Positions 42,611-50,873 of a DNA stretch of 64,000 bases are shown here, one piece after another (position 1 is the first letter of the stretch; each line of letters starts with the position of its first letter). Source of the DNA: Tamlana sp. 2_MG-2023 (GTDB lineage Bacteria > Bacteroidota > Bacteroidia > Flavobacteriales > Flavobacteriaceae); contig NZ_JAUOSF010000006.1 in NCBI RefSeq assembly GCF_030548465.1, positions 124,001 through 188,000 on the forward strand. The letters run 5' to 3'. Below the pieces are notes generated by a model. It had not been told where the DNA came from and did no database searches. It saw nothing but the letters and a program-made list of their open reading frames with translations. A program made the position numbers and the translations under genes.

Positions 42611-43918
42611 ATGGAAGAACATATTGTTATTATAGGAAATGGGATATCCGGCGTTACGGCGGCTAGGCATATTCGAAAATTATCCGATAAAAAAATTACA
42701 ATTGTTTCTGCGGAAACCGATTATTTTTTCTCCAGAACAGCCCTTATGTATATTTACATGGGGCACATGACATTTGAGCACACCCAACCTTATGAAAACT
42801 GGTTTTGGGAGAAAAACAGAATCGAATTAAAAAAAGGTTATGTCAAAACGGTTGATAGTGACTCTAAAACTCTTCATTTTGAAGGTGGCGAATCTTTAAA
42901 TTACGACAAGCTCATCATTGCTACAGGTAGTAAACCGAACAAGTTTGGTTGGCCGGGACAGGATTTAAAAGGTGTTATGGGGCTGTATCACAAGCAGGAT
43001 TTAGACAGTTTAGAGAAACATGCTCCAGACAATAAAACCTGTAAACACGCTGTGATTGTTGGTGGCGGTTTAATAGGCATCGAGCTAGCCGAAATGTTGA
43101 ATTCACGCAATATTCCGGTGACTTTTCTAGTTCGAGAAAAAAGTTTCTGGAACGGCGTTTTACCACAAGGTGAAAGTGAAATGATTAACCGCCATATTAA
43201 AAATCATCATATCGATTTACGTTTAAACACGAATTTAAAAGAAATTGTTTCCGATGAAAATGGTCAGGTGAAATCTGTTATTATCGAAGAGACTGGTGAA
43301 GAAATTCCTTGTACGGTTGTCGGACTTACCGCTGGCGTTTCTCCAAGTATCGATTTCCTTAAAAACTCAAAAATTGAAACCAATAAAGGCGTTAAAGTGA
43401 ATCGTTTTTTAGAAACCAATATCCCCGATGTTTTTGCTATTGGTGATTGTGCCGAACAAGAGGAAGCTATAGACCAGCGTCCACCTATTGAAGCCGTTTG
43501 GTACACAGGCCGCATGATGGGTGAAGTCTTGGCGCAAACCATTTGTGGCAATCGCATGGCCTACAACCCCGGCCATTGGTTTAACTCGGCAAAATTCTTA
43601 GACATCGAATATCAAACTTATGGTTGGGTACACGGTTTAAAAGGAAGACCAGGTTATGAAAATCATTTTCATTGGAAACATGACGATGACACCAAATGCA
43701 TTACCATCGCTTTTCATGAAAATACGAATCAGTTTTTAGGTATTAACACTTTTGGAATTCGGATGAAACACGAAACTTTTGACGGCTGGCTCACTGAAAA
43801 GCGAGACATTGATTATGTTGTTCAGCATTTAGCTGAAGCCAATTTTGACCCTGAATTCTATAAAACATACGAAAAGGATATTCTTGAATCGTATAAAAAC
43901 CAATTTCAACCAGCATAA
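42611..43918 (+). CDS. NAD(P)/FAD-dependent pyridine nucleotide-disulfide oxidoreductase
   Basis: A 435-residue flavoprotein. IIGNGISGVTAARHI (7-21) binds FAD, VIVGGGLIGIELAEML binds NAD(P), and VFAIGDCAEQ contacts FAD. No redox Cys pair of the disulfide reductases is seen, so it resembles nitrite-reductase or rubredoxin-reductase subunits that pass electrons to another protein. The Fe-S protein gene starts 12 bases later and is the obvious partner. Substrate unknown. Confidence 0.87.
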   Translation: MEEHIVIIGNGISGVTAARHIRKLSDKKITIVSAETDYFFSRTALMYIYMGHMTFEHTQPYENWFWEKNRIELKKGYVKTVDSDSKTLHFEGGESLNYDKLIIATGSKPNKFGWPGQDLKGVMGLYHKQDLDSLEKHAPDNKTCKHAVIVGGGLIGIELAEMLNSRNIPVTFLVREKSFWNGVLPQGESEMINRHIKNHHIDLRLNTNLKEIVSDENGQVKSVIIEETGEEIPCTVVGLTAGVSPSIDFLKNSKIETNKGVKVNRFLETNIPDVFAIGDCAEQEEAIDQRPPIEAVWYTGRMMGEVLAQTICGNRMAYNPGHWFNSAKFLDIEYQTYGWVHGLKGRPGYENHFHWKHDDDTKCITIAFHENTNQFLGINTFGIRMKHETFDGWLTEKRDIDYVVQHLAEANFDPEFYKTYEKDILESYKNQFQPA

Positions 43919-43930
43919 TTAAAACCACAT

Positions 43931-45532
43931 ATGAGCGATAAACAAAACCATAGCATGTCTTTAACAACACCTGACACGAATGCGCTTTCAGGAAAGCAAA
44001 AAGCAGCGGTTTTCCTTGGTGTCTCAGGGCTTTTCATTTTAGCACTAGCCGTGTTCAACACCAACTTCCCTAATAAAACTCTATTCTTAATTTTAGCCTT
44101 AGGACTCATAACTGCAGGCACCATTCTTTTGTCAAACAGTTTATACCTCGACAAATTAGAGGGTATAAAAAATGACGGAATTTGGTTTAAATCCCTCACC
44201 TCTAGAGGTGTTTTGGCCTGGATTATCGGAATTGTTTTAACTGGATTTTACATTGTGCTTTACTTTTTTCCGCAATACTTAGGGCAAGGTAGTAATGGCG
44301 AAGCGAATAGCGGACTCATAACTCTTTTCGATCCGCTAAGTTTCCTTTTAAGCGGAAGACCTGCAAGTCAATGGTTCGTTTACGGTACACTTTATACGCT
44401 GGCCATTTTAATTTTCGGCTATAAATACATTTTAAAATACCGCCACAACCGCTACCAACAGTTACGAACGGTTTCGGTCATGTTTTTTCAATTAGCATTC
44501 GCTTTCCTTATTCCCGAATTTATGGCGCGATTAAATGAAAGTCCTGATTATAATTTACCATACTACGACATAAAAAGCATGTGGCCTTTAAACTATTATT
44601 TATTTGATGGCTGGTCTATAAACGGCTTTCTTTCTTCAGGGTATTTAGGTCTAGGTCTTTTAATTTTTGGTGTACTTTCCATATTTGTGGTTTCACCCAT
44701 TTTAACCTACAAGTACGGAAAACGTTGGTATTGCTCTTGGGTTTGTGGTTGTGGTGGTTTGGCCGAAACTGCTGGTGATTCCTTTCGCCAATTAAGTAGC
44801 AAAAAATTATCTGCATGGAAACTCGAACGCTGGCTCATTCATACGGTTTTAGTATTTTCAGTTATCATGACGACAGCTGTTGTCTACTCCTATCTTGGTG
44901 ATGATTCCTCTAAATATTGGCTCACTCGCTCCACTTTTTTAATTGGTGTTGGTGTTTTATTAACCTTAGTCTTCGCCCTAACTTTTATTTTTAAACGTCA
45001 TGCCTTGGCTAAGGACGCCAAATATGGTGCTATTGGCTTTTTTATCATCATCGCAGCCTTGTTTATCATGTATTTTACAGGCAACAGCGACAAATTATTT
45101 TTTATAAAATCGAGCAGCCTACGTTCCGCTTATGGTTTATATATTGGCTCAATATTTTCAGGTGTGGTTGGTACTGGTTTCTATCCGATTTTAGGGAATC
45201 GCGTATGGTGCCGATTTGGATGCCCAATGGCTGCTATTTTAGGTTTTCAGCAACGTTTATTTTCGAAATTCAGAATTACTACCAATGGCGGACAATGTAT
45301 TTCATGTGGAAATTGTTCTACCTACTGCGAAATGGGTATCGATGTGCGCGCCTATGCTCAAAAAGGTGAAAATATTGTACGATCAAGCTGTGTTGGTTGC
45401 GGCGTTTGTTCTGCTGTTTGCCCAAGAGGCGTTTTAAAATTGGAAAACGACACTATGAAAGGACGCATCAACTCTAATGATGTGCTTTTAGGTAATGATG
45501 TAGATTTAATGGATTTAGTAAACCAGAAATAG
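43931..45532 (+). CDS. Membrane 4Fe-4S protein (NapH/CcoG-like)
   Basis: A 533-residue integral membrane electron carrier. About nine hydrophobic helices are broken by two NapH-type loops, WYCSWVCGCGG (near 266) and VWCRFGCPMAA (near 427), followed by two 4Fe-4S motifs, CISCGNCSTYCEM (near 456) and CVGCGVCSAVCPR (near 487). The first loop is CxxxCxC instead of the common CxxxCP. It should take electrons from the flavoprotein encoded 12 bases upstream and deliver them across or at the membrane. Partner enzyme unknown. Confidence 0.87.
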   Translation: MSDKQNHSMSLTTPDTNALSGKQKAAVFLGVSGLFILALAVFNTNFPNKTLFLILALGLITAGTILLSNSLYLDKLEGIKNDGIWFKSLTSRGVLAWIIGIVLTGFYIVLYFFPQYLGQGSNGEANSGLITLFDPLSFLLSGRPASQWFVYGTLYTLAILIFGYKYILKYRHNRYQQLRTVSVMFFQLAFAFLIPEFMARLNESPDYNLPYYDIKSMWPLNYYLFDGWSINGFLSSGYLGLGLLIFGVLSIFVVSPILTYKYGKRWYCSWVCGCGGLAETAGDSFRQLSSKKLSAWKLERWLIHTVLVFSVIMTTAVVYSYLGDDSSKYWLTRSTFLIGVGVLLTLVFALTFIFKRHALAKDAKYGAIGFFIIIAALFIMYFTGNSDKLFFIKSSSLRSAYGLYIGSIFSGVVGTGFYPILGNRVWCRFGCPMAAILGFQQRLFSKFRITTNGGQCISCGNCSTYCEMGIDVRAYAQKGENIVRSSCVGCGVCSAVCPRGVLKLENDTMKGRINSNDVLLGNDVDLMDLVNQK

Positions 45533-45637
45533 AAATAAAACAACGCTAAAAAAAACACAGGCACACAAAATAATAGTAAAACTGAGATAAGCCACTGTTA
45601 AAATGTTAGCTATTTCTGTGAAACACCAAAAATATGT

Positions 45638-45645
45638 TACATTTG
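45638..45645 (+). promoter_or_regulatory. Candidate -7 element for the glycosyltransferase operon
   Basis: TACATTTG, perfect TAnnTTTG, 36 bases before the ATG. CTG lies at the -33 position with 19-base spacing. Confidence 0.55.
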
Positions 45646-45681
45646 CGGCAACCTTAACCCAAATACTAACCCAACCCTGCA

Positions 45682-46374
45682 ATGACTCTAATAAAAGTCA
45701 TTATTCCTGCCTATAACGAAGCTGATTCTATCGGCCTTGTTGTTAAAGCAATTCCTGAATTGGTTGATGAGATTATTGTGGTGAGTAACAACTCAACAGA
45801 TAATACTGAAATCAATGCAAAAAAAGCCGGCGCCACCGTGTTATCTGAAACCAATAAAGGCTACGGATATGCTTGCCTAAAAGGCATGCAGCACATTGCC
45901 AACCAACCTACAAAACCTGATATCGTTGTTTTTCTTGATGGCGATTACAGTGATTTCCCCGAAGAGTTAACCAAAATCGTCGCTCCAATCATTGATGATG
46001 ACATCGATTTTGTTATTGGTGCACGTGTGGAAAAACTCCGCGAATCAGGTTCTATGACAACACCTCAAATTTTTGGTAATTGGCTCGCCACATCACTAAT
46101 GGCCTTGTTTTTCAAATCTACATTTACCGATCTCGGTCCGTTTAGGGCAATTAAATACGTTAAACTTCTCGAACTTAACATGGAGGACAAGACTTATGGG
46201 TGGACTGTAGAGATGCAATTAAAGGCTTTAAAGAGAGAATTTTCATACACGGAAGTCCCTGTAAATTATAGAAATAGAATTGGCGTCTCAAAAGTGTCAG
46301 GTACAATAAAAGGTGCTATATTTGCAGGCGCAAAAATTCTTGGTTGGATTTTTAAATACAGTATAAAAAAATGA
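45682..46374 (+). CDS. Family 2 glycosyltransferase (dolichol-phosphate-mannose-synthase-like)
   Basis: A 230-residue GT-A transferase. KVIIPAYNEADSIGLVVKAI opens the fold, VVSNNSTDNTE is the nucleotide site, and FLDGDYSDFPEEL is a DxD motif of the DPM1/GtrB type. No membrane domain follows, so it likely makes a polyprenyl-phosphate sugar as a soluble enzyme. Its stop overlaps the next gene's ATG by four bases, linking it to the processive transferase. Confidence 0.87.
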   Translation: MTLIKVIIPAYNEADSIGLVVKAIPELVDEIIVVSNNSTDNTEINAKKAGATVLSETNKGYGYACLKGMQHIANQPTKPDIVVFLDGDYSDFPEELTKIVAPIIDDDIDFVIGARVEKLRESGSMTTPQIFGNWLATSLMALFFKSTFTDLGPFRAIKYVKLLELNMEDKTYGWTVEMQLKALKREFSYTEVPVNYRNRIGVSKVSGTIKGAIFAGAKILGWIFKYSIKK

Positions 46375-47858
46375 TTCTAGAAACCACAATAATAGTTATT
46401 TACAGCATTTCATTAATGCTGATATTCATGTATGCTTTGGCTCAGCTGAACTTACTTTTTAACTATCTATCGTCAAAAAAGAAAGAGGACCATTCGCCAC
46501 AGCTTGATTTATCAAACCCTGACGAAGTGCCTTTTATCACTATTCAGCTTCCTGTTTACAACGAAATGTATGTGATGGAACGTCTACTGGATAATATTGT
46601 TGAACTGGAATACCCGAAACACAAACTTGAAATTCAGGTTTTAGATGATTCTACCGATGAAACTGTTGAAAGCACAAGAAAACAAATTGAAAGACTTCAC
46701 GCTACAGGAATAGATATCACGCACATTACAAGAACCGACAGAAAAGGATTTAAAGCCGGTGCACTAAAAGAAGGTTTAGAAATTGCAAAAGGTGAGATTA
46801 TTGCCATTTTCGATTCTGATTTCCTTCCTAAAAAAGATTGGTTGAAACGTACCGTTCCTTATTTTAAGGATGAAGCTATAGGTGTCGTTCAAACACGTTG
46901 GGGACATATTAACAGAAACTATTCCATCCTTACAAAAATTCAAGCCTTCGCTCTAGATGCTCATTTTACTTTAGAACAAGTTGGCAGAAACAGCAAAGGA
47001 CATTTTATCAACTTTAATGGTACCGCTGGATTATGGCGTAAAACCTGTATTATCGATGCGGGGAACTGGGAAGGTGATACCCTTACAGAAGATTTAGATT
47101 TAAGTTACCGCGCCCAATTGAAAAACTGGAAATTCAAATATTTGGAAGATGTTGAAACACCTGCTGAACTTCCAATTGTAATTAGTGCAGCGCGTTCGCA
47201 ACAATTCAGATGGAATAAAGGTGGTGCAGAGAACTTTAGAAAAATGCTTGGCCGCGTATTAAGTTCAGATCAATCATCTAAAACAAAAGTTCACGGGTTA
47301 CTACATTTACTAAACAGCACCATGTTTTTAAACGTGCTTATTGTTGGTATTTTAAGTATTCCAATGTTATATATCAAGAATGAATATGCGCATTTAAGAC
47401 CTTACTTTTATGTGATGAGTTTCTTTGTTATGAGTACCATAATATTTTTCATTTGCTACTGGTTCATGTACAAAAACACCTACGGCAGTGGCTTTAAAAA
47501 CTTCATTAGATATATCGGTATGTTTTTCGTGTTTTTCTCCATTGCTATGGGCTTTTCTCTACACAACTCAATTGCTGTAATTGAAGGTCATGCCGGAAAA
47601 AAATCTGAATTTATTCGTACGCCGAAATTTAACATTAGTAAATATAAAGACAACTGGAAAAGCAATAAATACATGGCAAAAAACCTTTCTATCAATGTGA
47701 TTTTTGAAGGGTTATTGATGTTGTATTTTGCTTTTGGTATGTACAGTGCTTTCACTGTAGGAAATCAAGGTGGTGATTTTGGATTGTTTCCTTTTCACTT
47801 GATGCTTTTCGTAGGTTTTGGCTATGTATTCTTTAAATCTTTACGATCGAAGGTGTAG
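46371..47858 (+). CDS. Cellulose-synthase-like family 2 glycosyltransferase (CslA-like)
   Basis: A 495-residue membrane transferase with an N-terminal helix, a GT-A domain and three to four C-terminal helices. IQLPVYNEMYVMERLL, VLDDSTDET, FDSDFLPKKDW (DxD), TEDLDLSYRAQL (TED) and QQFRWNKGGAENFRK (QxxRW) make up the processive D,D,D,QxxRW set. Closest in style to glucomannan/CslA-type synthases. It likely polymerises or adds beta-linked hexose at the inner membrane. Confidence 0.88.
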   Translation: MILETTIIVIYSISLMLIFMYALAQLNLLFNYLSSKKKEDHSPQLDLSNPDEVPFITIQLPVYNEMYVMERLLDNIVELEYPKHKLEIQVLDDSTDETVESTRKQIERLHATGIDITHITRTDRKGFKAGALKEGLEIAKGEIIAIFDSDFLPKKDWLKRTVPYFKDEAIGVVQTRWGHINRNYSILTKIQAFALDAHFTLEQVGRNSKGHFINFNGTAGLWRKTCIIDAGNWEGDTLTEDLDLSYRAQLKNWKFKYLEDVETPAELPIVISAARSQQFRWNKGGAENFRKMLGRVLSSDQSSKTKVHGLLHLLNSTMFLNVLIVGILSIPMLYIKNEYAHLRPYFYVMSFFVMSTIIFFICYWFMYKNTYGSGFKNFIRYIGMFFVFFSIAMGFSLHNSIAVIEGHAGKKSEFIRTPKFNISKYKDNWKSNKYMAKNLSINVIFEGLLMLYFAFGMYSAFTVGNQGGDFGLFPFHLMLFVGFGYVFFKSLRSKV

Positions 47859-47957
47859 TTGATTGCTAGTTTTTAGTTTAAAGTTTCAAGTTTGTAGTTT
47901 CATTCTTAACTTTGAATGGCATAAAATTATTCTGGTTTTTTCATAACTTCGGTTTTT

Positions 47958-49433
47958 ATGCATCTAAACGCTTCCTTTTTAAAACTGAACAAAACACCTA
48001 TTCTTTTAGGGCTTTCTTGTTTGCTTTTTTATTGGGCATTTGCATATAACTTAGTTCGAACCGATTATATTAAGCTGATAAGTCTCTATACGGCACTTTT
48101 CTTTTTATTTTATAAGCTGGTTCAACTTTTAAAAGGAAACACAAAAGCACTCACCTATTTAGCCTTTGCCTTTCGAGCCATTTTTATATGTGCCATTCCC
48201 AACCTGTCACAAGATTTTCACCGTTTTATTTGGGATGGGCGCCTCATTTTAGAAGGTATTAACCCCTATTTAAATACGGTGAATGCGCTTATCACGGAAG
48301 GTCATGCTCCCGTTGCTCAGGCCTTAGAACTTCAAAAAGGCATGGGCAATTTAAACGCCAGTCATTTTTCAAATTACCCACCTATTAATCAGCTTTGTTT
48401 TGCTATCGCCGCGCTTATTTCAAGTAAAAGTATTCTTGGCGCCATCGTTACGATGCGATTACTTATTATTGCAGCTGATTTTGGCACCCTTTACTTCGGA
48501 AAAAAACTGCTTGAAAAACTCCAACTTCCATCCTATCTTATATTCTGGTATGTTCTAAACCCGTTTATCATCATAGAACTAACAGGGAATCTACATTTTG
48601 AAGGGGTGATGATTTTCTTTTTAATATGGAGTCTTTATTTACTGCACATAGGAAAATGGCAATGGGCAGCGGTGGTGTTTTCCTTATCCATATCGGTGAA
48701 ATTGATTCCTTTAATTTTTCTACCGCTTTTTTATCAGTGGTTTATAAAACGTTCTACTTCTGAAAGAGCGCAACATATACCTGTTACGCCTTCAGAGCCT
48801 TGTCCTAACTCTAAAATCATAAATGAGGACAATATCAACCAAGAACTAAATACATTCAAAAAAGGGCTATTTAAGCTCATCACTTTTTATGTTATTATAG
48901 GTTTTTGCACCCTTTTACTTTTTGCACCTTTTTATTCTTCAGAATTTATAAATAATTATGCCACCACCGTGGCCTTATGGTTTCAGAATTTTGAATTTAA
49001 CGGTAGCTTGTATTATATCGCTAGAGAAATTGGCTATACTTTTCGAGGTTATAATGAAATCGCTTTTATAGGCAAAGGCATTGCTATTTTAGTCGTTTTT
49101 ATCGTTCTTGGACTTACTTTTTTCAGAAAAAACAAAAACACTGTTCAGCTTATTACAGCCATGTTATTCGCTTTATCATTTTACTATTTTACCGCCACGA
49201 CCGTACACCCTTGGTACGTTGCCACGCTTTTAATTTTATCGGTATTCACTAAATACAAGTTTCCATTGGTTTGGAGCTTTGTTATCATTCTAAGCTATCT
49301 CGCTTACCTAAATAGCAATCAAGCCGATAAATCTGAAAACTTATGGGTGATTGCTCTGGAGTATGCTGTTGTTTACGCGGTGTTTATTTGGGAGGTGTTT
49401 ATAAAAAAGGCTCCCAAAACGGAAGCCTTATAG
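47958..49433 (+). CDS. GT-C-type polyprenol-dependent glycosyl (mannosyl) transferase
   Basis: A 491-residue multi-pass membrane protein with about ten helices. The first periplasmic loop, LSQDFHRFIWDGRLILEGIN, carries the Asp of GT-C enzymes and the GINPY motif seen in GT87-like mannosyltransferases. A hydrophilic insert near 275-300 splits the helices. With the upstream DPM1-like enzyme, it would use polyprenyl-phosphate sugar on the outer face of the inner membrane. Start ATG at 47958; the 99-base gap before it shows no terminator. Confidence 0.82.
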   Translation: MHLNASFLKLNKTPILLGLSCLLFYWAFAYNLVRTDYIKLISLYTALFFLFYKLVQLLKGNTKALTYLAFAFRAIFICAIPNLSQDFHRFIWDGRLILEGINPYLNTVNALITEGHAPVAQALELQKGMGNLNASHFSNYPPINQLCFAIAALISSKSILGAIVTMRLLIIAADFGTLYFGKKLLEKLQLPSYLIFWYVLNPFIIIELTGNLHFEGVMIFFLIWSLYLLHIGKWQWAAVVFSLSISVKLIPLIFLPLFYQWFIKRSTSERAQHIPVTPSEPCPNSKIINEDNINQELNTFKKGLFKLITFYVIIGFCTLLLFAPFYSSEFINNYATTVALWFQNFEFNGSLYYIAREIGYTFRGYNEIAFIGKGIAILVVFIVLGLTFFRKNKNTVQLITAMLFALSFYYFTATTVHPWYVATLLILSVFTKYKFPLVWSFVIILSYLAYLNSNQADKSENLWVIALEYAVVYAVFIWEVFIKKAPKTEAL

Positions 49434-49457
49434 AACATCGGGTGTTATTCTTTTAAC

Positions 49458-50237
49458 TTACGAAGACCATTTGATGATGAACATATCAATGACTTCAATA
49501 ACAATCAAAATGATGATAATCCATTCTAGTCGGCTACTTTCTTTGTGATCCATGATGTCCTTGAAAAGCTCTAGGTTTTCTTTAATAATTTCGATACGAT
49601 CATGAATTATACGGTAACGATCTTTTAAATCGAACGCGCGTTTTAAATCTAAATCTAGTTTATTAAGTTGTTCATTTTCCCAAGTGATTTCAGGCGCATC
49701 AAAAATGTATAGATTCTCTGAAATCTTATTTTTAATGTTCAAAATTTTACCAATAAAACGTTTCAACTTATTTCCAGAGATGTTTAATCTACCTTTTTTT
49801 TCTAAAAACGAAGTATGATTATTGGTTTCAATAATCAGCTCTTCAGTGATTTCAGAATAACGGCTTAAGGCCACAGATTGCGAAGTATTCAGCATCACCA
49901 AACGAATCATTTCTTGATCTAATTCGGGTAAAACAACATGATCAAACTGTACATTTAAAGCGCCAGGTTTGATAAAAATCTCTAAGGATTCGGAAAGTTT
50001 TTCAGAAAAATAATTATCGCAAACAGGTTTAATTTTGCTTAAGGCATCTTCTATTTCAGCTGCGGTTAGATTAAAAAAACCAACCATCCCATATTGAAAT
50101 ATATAGATAAACTTTTGATCGGAACTTTTATAGTAAAGTTCATCGCTATCTTGAAACAAGAGCTGCCACGGCAACTCCTGTTTACTAGTTTTTATATTGA
50201 TAGCACTAGCTACTTGGTAAGCAACTACAGCGTACAT
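49458..50237 (-). CDS. RMD1/DUF155-family protein
   Basis: A 259-residue protein of the RMD1/Sif2 family, whose yeast member acts in mitochondria or meiosis but whose bacterial job is unknown. The DUF155 core includes FIYIFQYGMVGFFNLTAAEI, and ENLYIFDAPEITWENEQL precedes a coiled-coil helix. The C-terminus has one membrane helix (WIIIILIVIEVIDMFII). The next gene upstream is 20 bases away. Confidence 0.82.
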   Translation of the reverse strand: MYAVVAYQVASAINIKTSKQELPWQLLFQDSDELYYKSSDQKFIYIFQYGMVGFFNLTAAEIEDALSKIKPVCDNYFSEKLSESLEIFIKPGALNVQFDHVVLPELDQEMIRLVMLNTSQSVALSRYSEITEELIIETNNHTSFLEKKGRLNISGNKLKRFIGKILNIKNKISENLYIFDAPEITWENEQLNKLDLDLKRAFDLKDRYRIIHDRIEIIKENLELFKDIMDHKESSRLEWIIIILIVIEVIDMFIIKWSS

Positions 50238-50257
50238 TTTATGTTATTTAACGACTT

Positions 50258-50479
50258 TTAAAGTGGTTTTAAACTTTCTATGCGATAGAAGATGTCATCG
50301 CCATCTTCGTCTTCCACGAAAGTGATTTTAAAGTCCTTATCAATAAGGCTTTCATCATTTTTTAAGTCGAATTGTTTCAAAACACGCGGGTGAACATCTT
50401 CAAAAGCAAGTTCTTCGCCATTTTCAAACCAAAAATTGTAATAACCGTTTTTGTAGGACTTAAAAGCGGCTGTTCTCAT
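50258..50479 (-). CDS. Small conserved-looking protein, function unknown
   Basis: A 73-residue acidic protein, no signal or membrane segment. The pattern FKSYKNGYYNFWFENGEELAFEDVHPRVLK suggests a small SH3-like beta fold, not proven. It lies between the RMD1-family gene and another small acidic gene on the same strand (20 and 37 bases), with coding-like base use. No function can be assigned. Confidence 0.65.
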   Translation of the reverse strand: MRTAAFKSYKNGYYNFWFENGEELAFEDVHPRVLKQFDLKNDESLIDKDFKITFVEDEDGDDIFYRIESLKPL

Positions 50480-50516
50480 AACACTATAGTATTAATTGTT
50501 GTTTATTGGATATTTA

Positions 50517-50831
50517 TTAATCGTCGTCTTCGTCTGTAACCTCAGGTTCTTGAACCGCTTCAGGATCGTTATTATCGAAATCTTCATAATCATCCTCATC
50601 ATAATTTTCCATAGTAATCGCAAGTTTTGTACTTACTTTCACCAAGTATTTGGTATCATGAGTTGTTACTTCTACAGCTTCGATAATTTCGTTATGCTGA
50701 TTTCTAAAAGAAATGATCTGATCTTCATCATAACCATCAGGGTAGCGCTCAACCAATAAAGCTAAGATCTCAGGTGTTAACTTTTTAAAATCAACAATGA
50801 CACGTTTTAAATTATCATTTCTATTTTTCAT
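50517..50831 (-). CDS. Small acidic protein, function unknown
   Basis: A 104-residue protein: an N-terminal domain with FKKLTPEILALLVERYPDGY and DQIISFRNQHNEIIEAVEV, then a very acidic tail rich in Asp/Glu from about residue 75 that ends DEDDD. The tail resembles those of nucleic-acid-mimic or RNA-polymerase-associated (RpoE delta-like) proteins, but no homology is visible to me. Same strand as its neighbours and 42 bases downstream of the polyamine operon. Confidence 0.65.
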   Translation of the reverse strand: MKNRNDNLKRVIVDFKKLTPEILALLVERYPDGYDEDQIISFRNQHNEIIEAVEVTTHDTKYLVKVSTKLAITMENYDEDDYEDFDNNDPEAVQEPEVTDEDDD

Positions 50832-50873
50832 TTTGTAAGGGTAAAATGTTATTTAGTTTCAAGTTTAAATATA

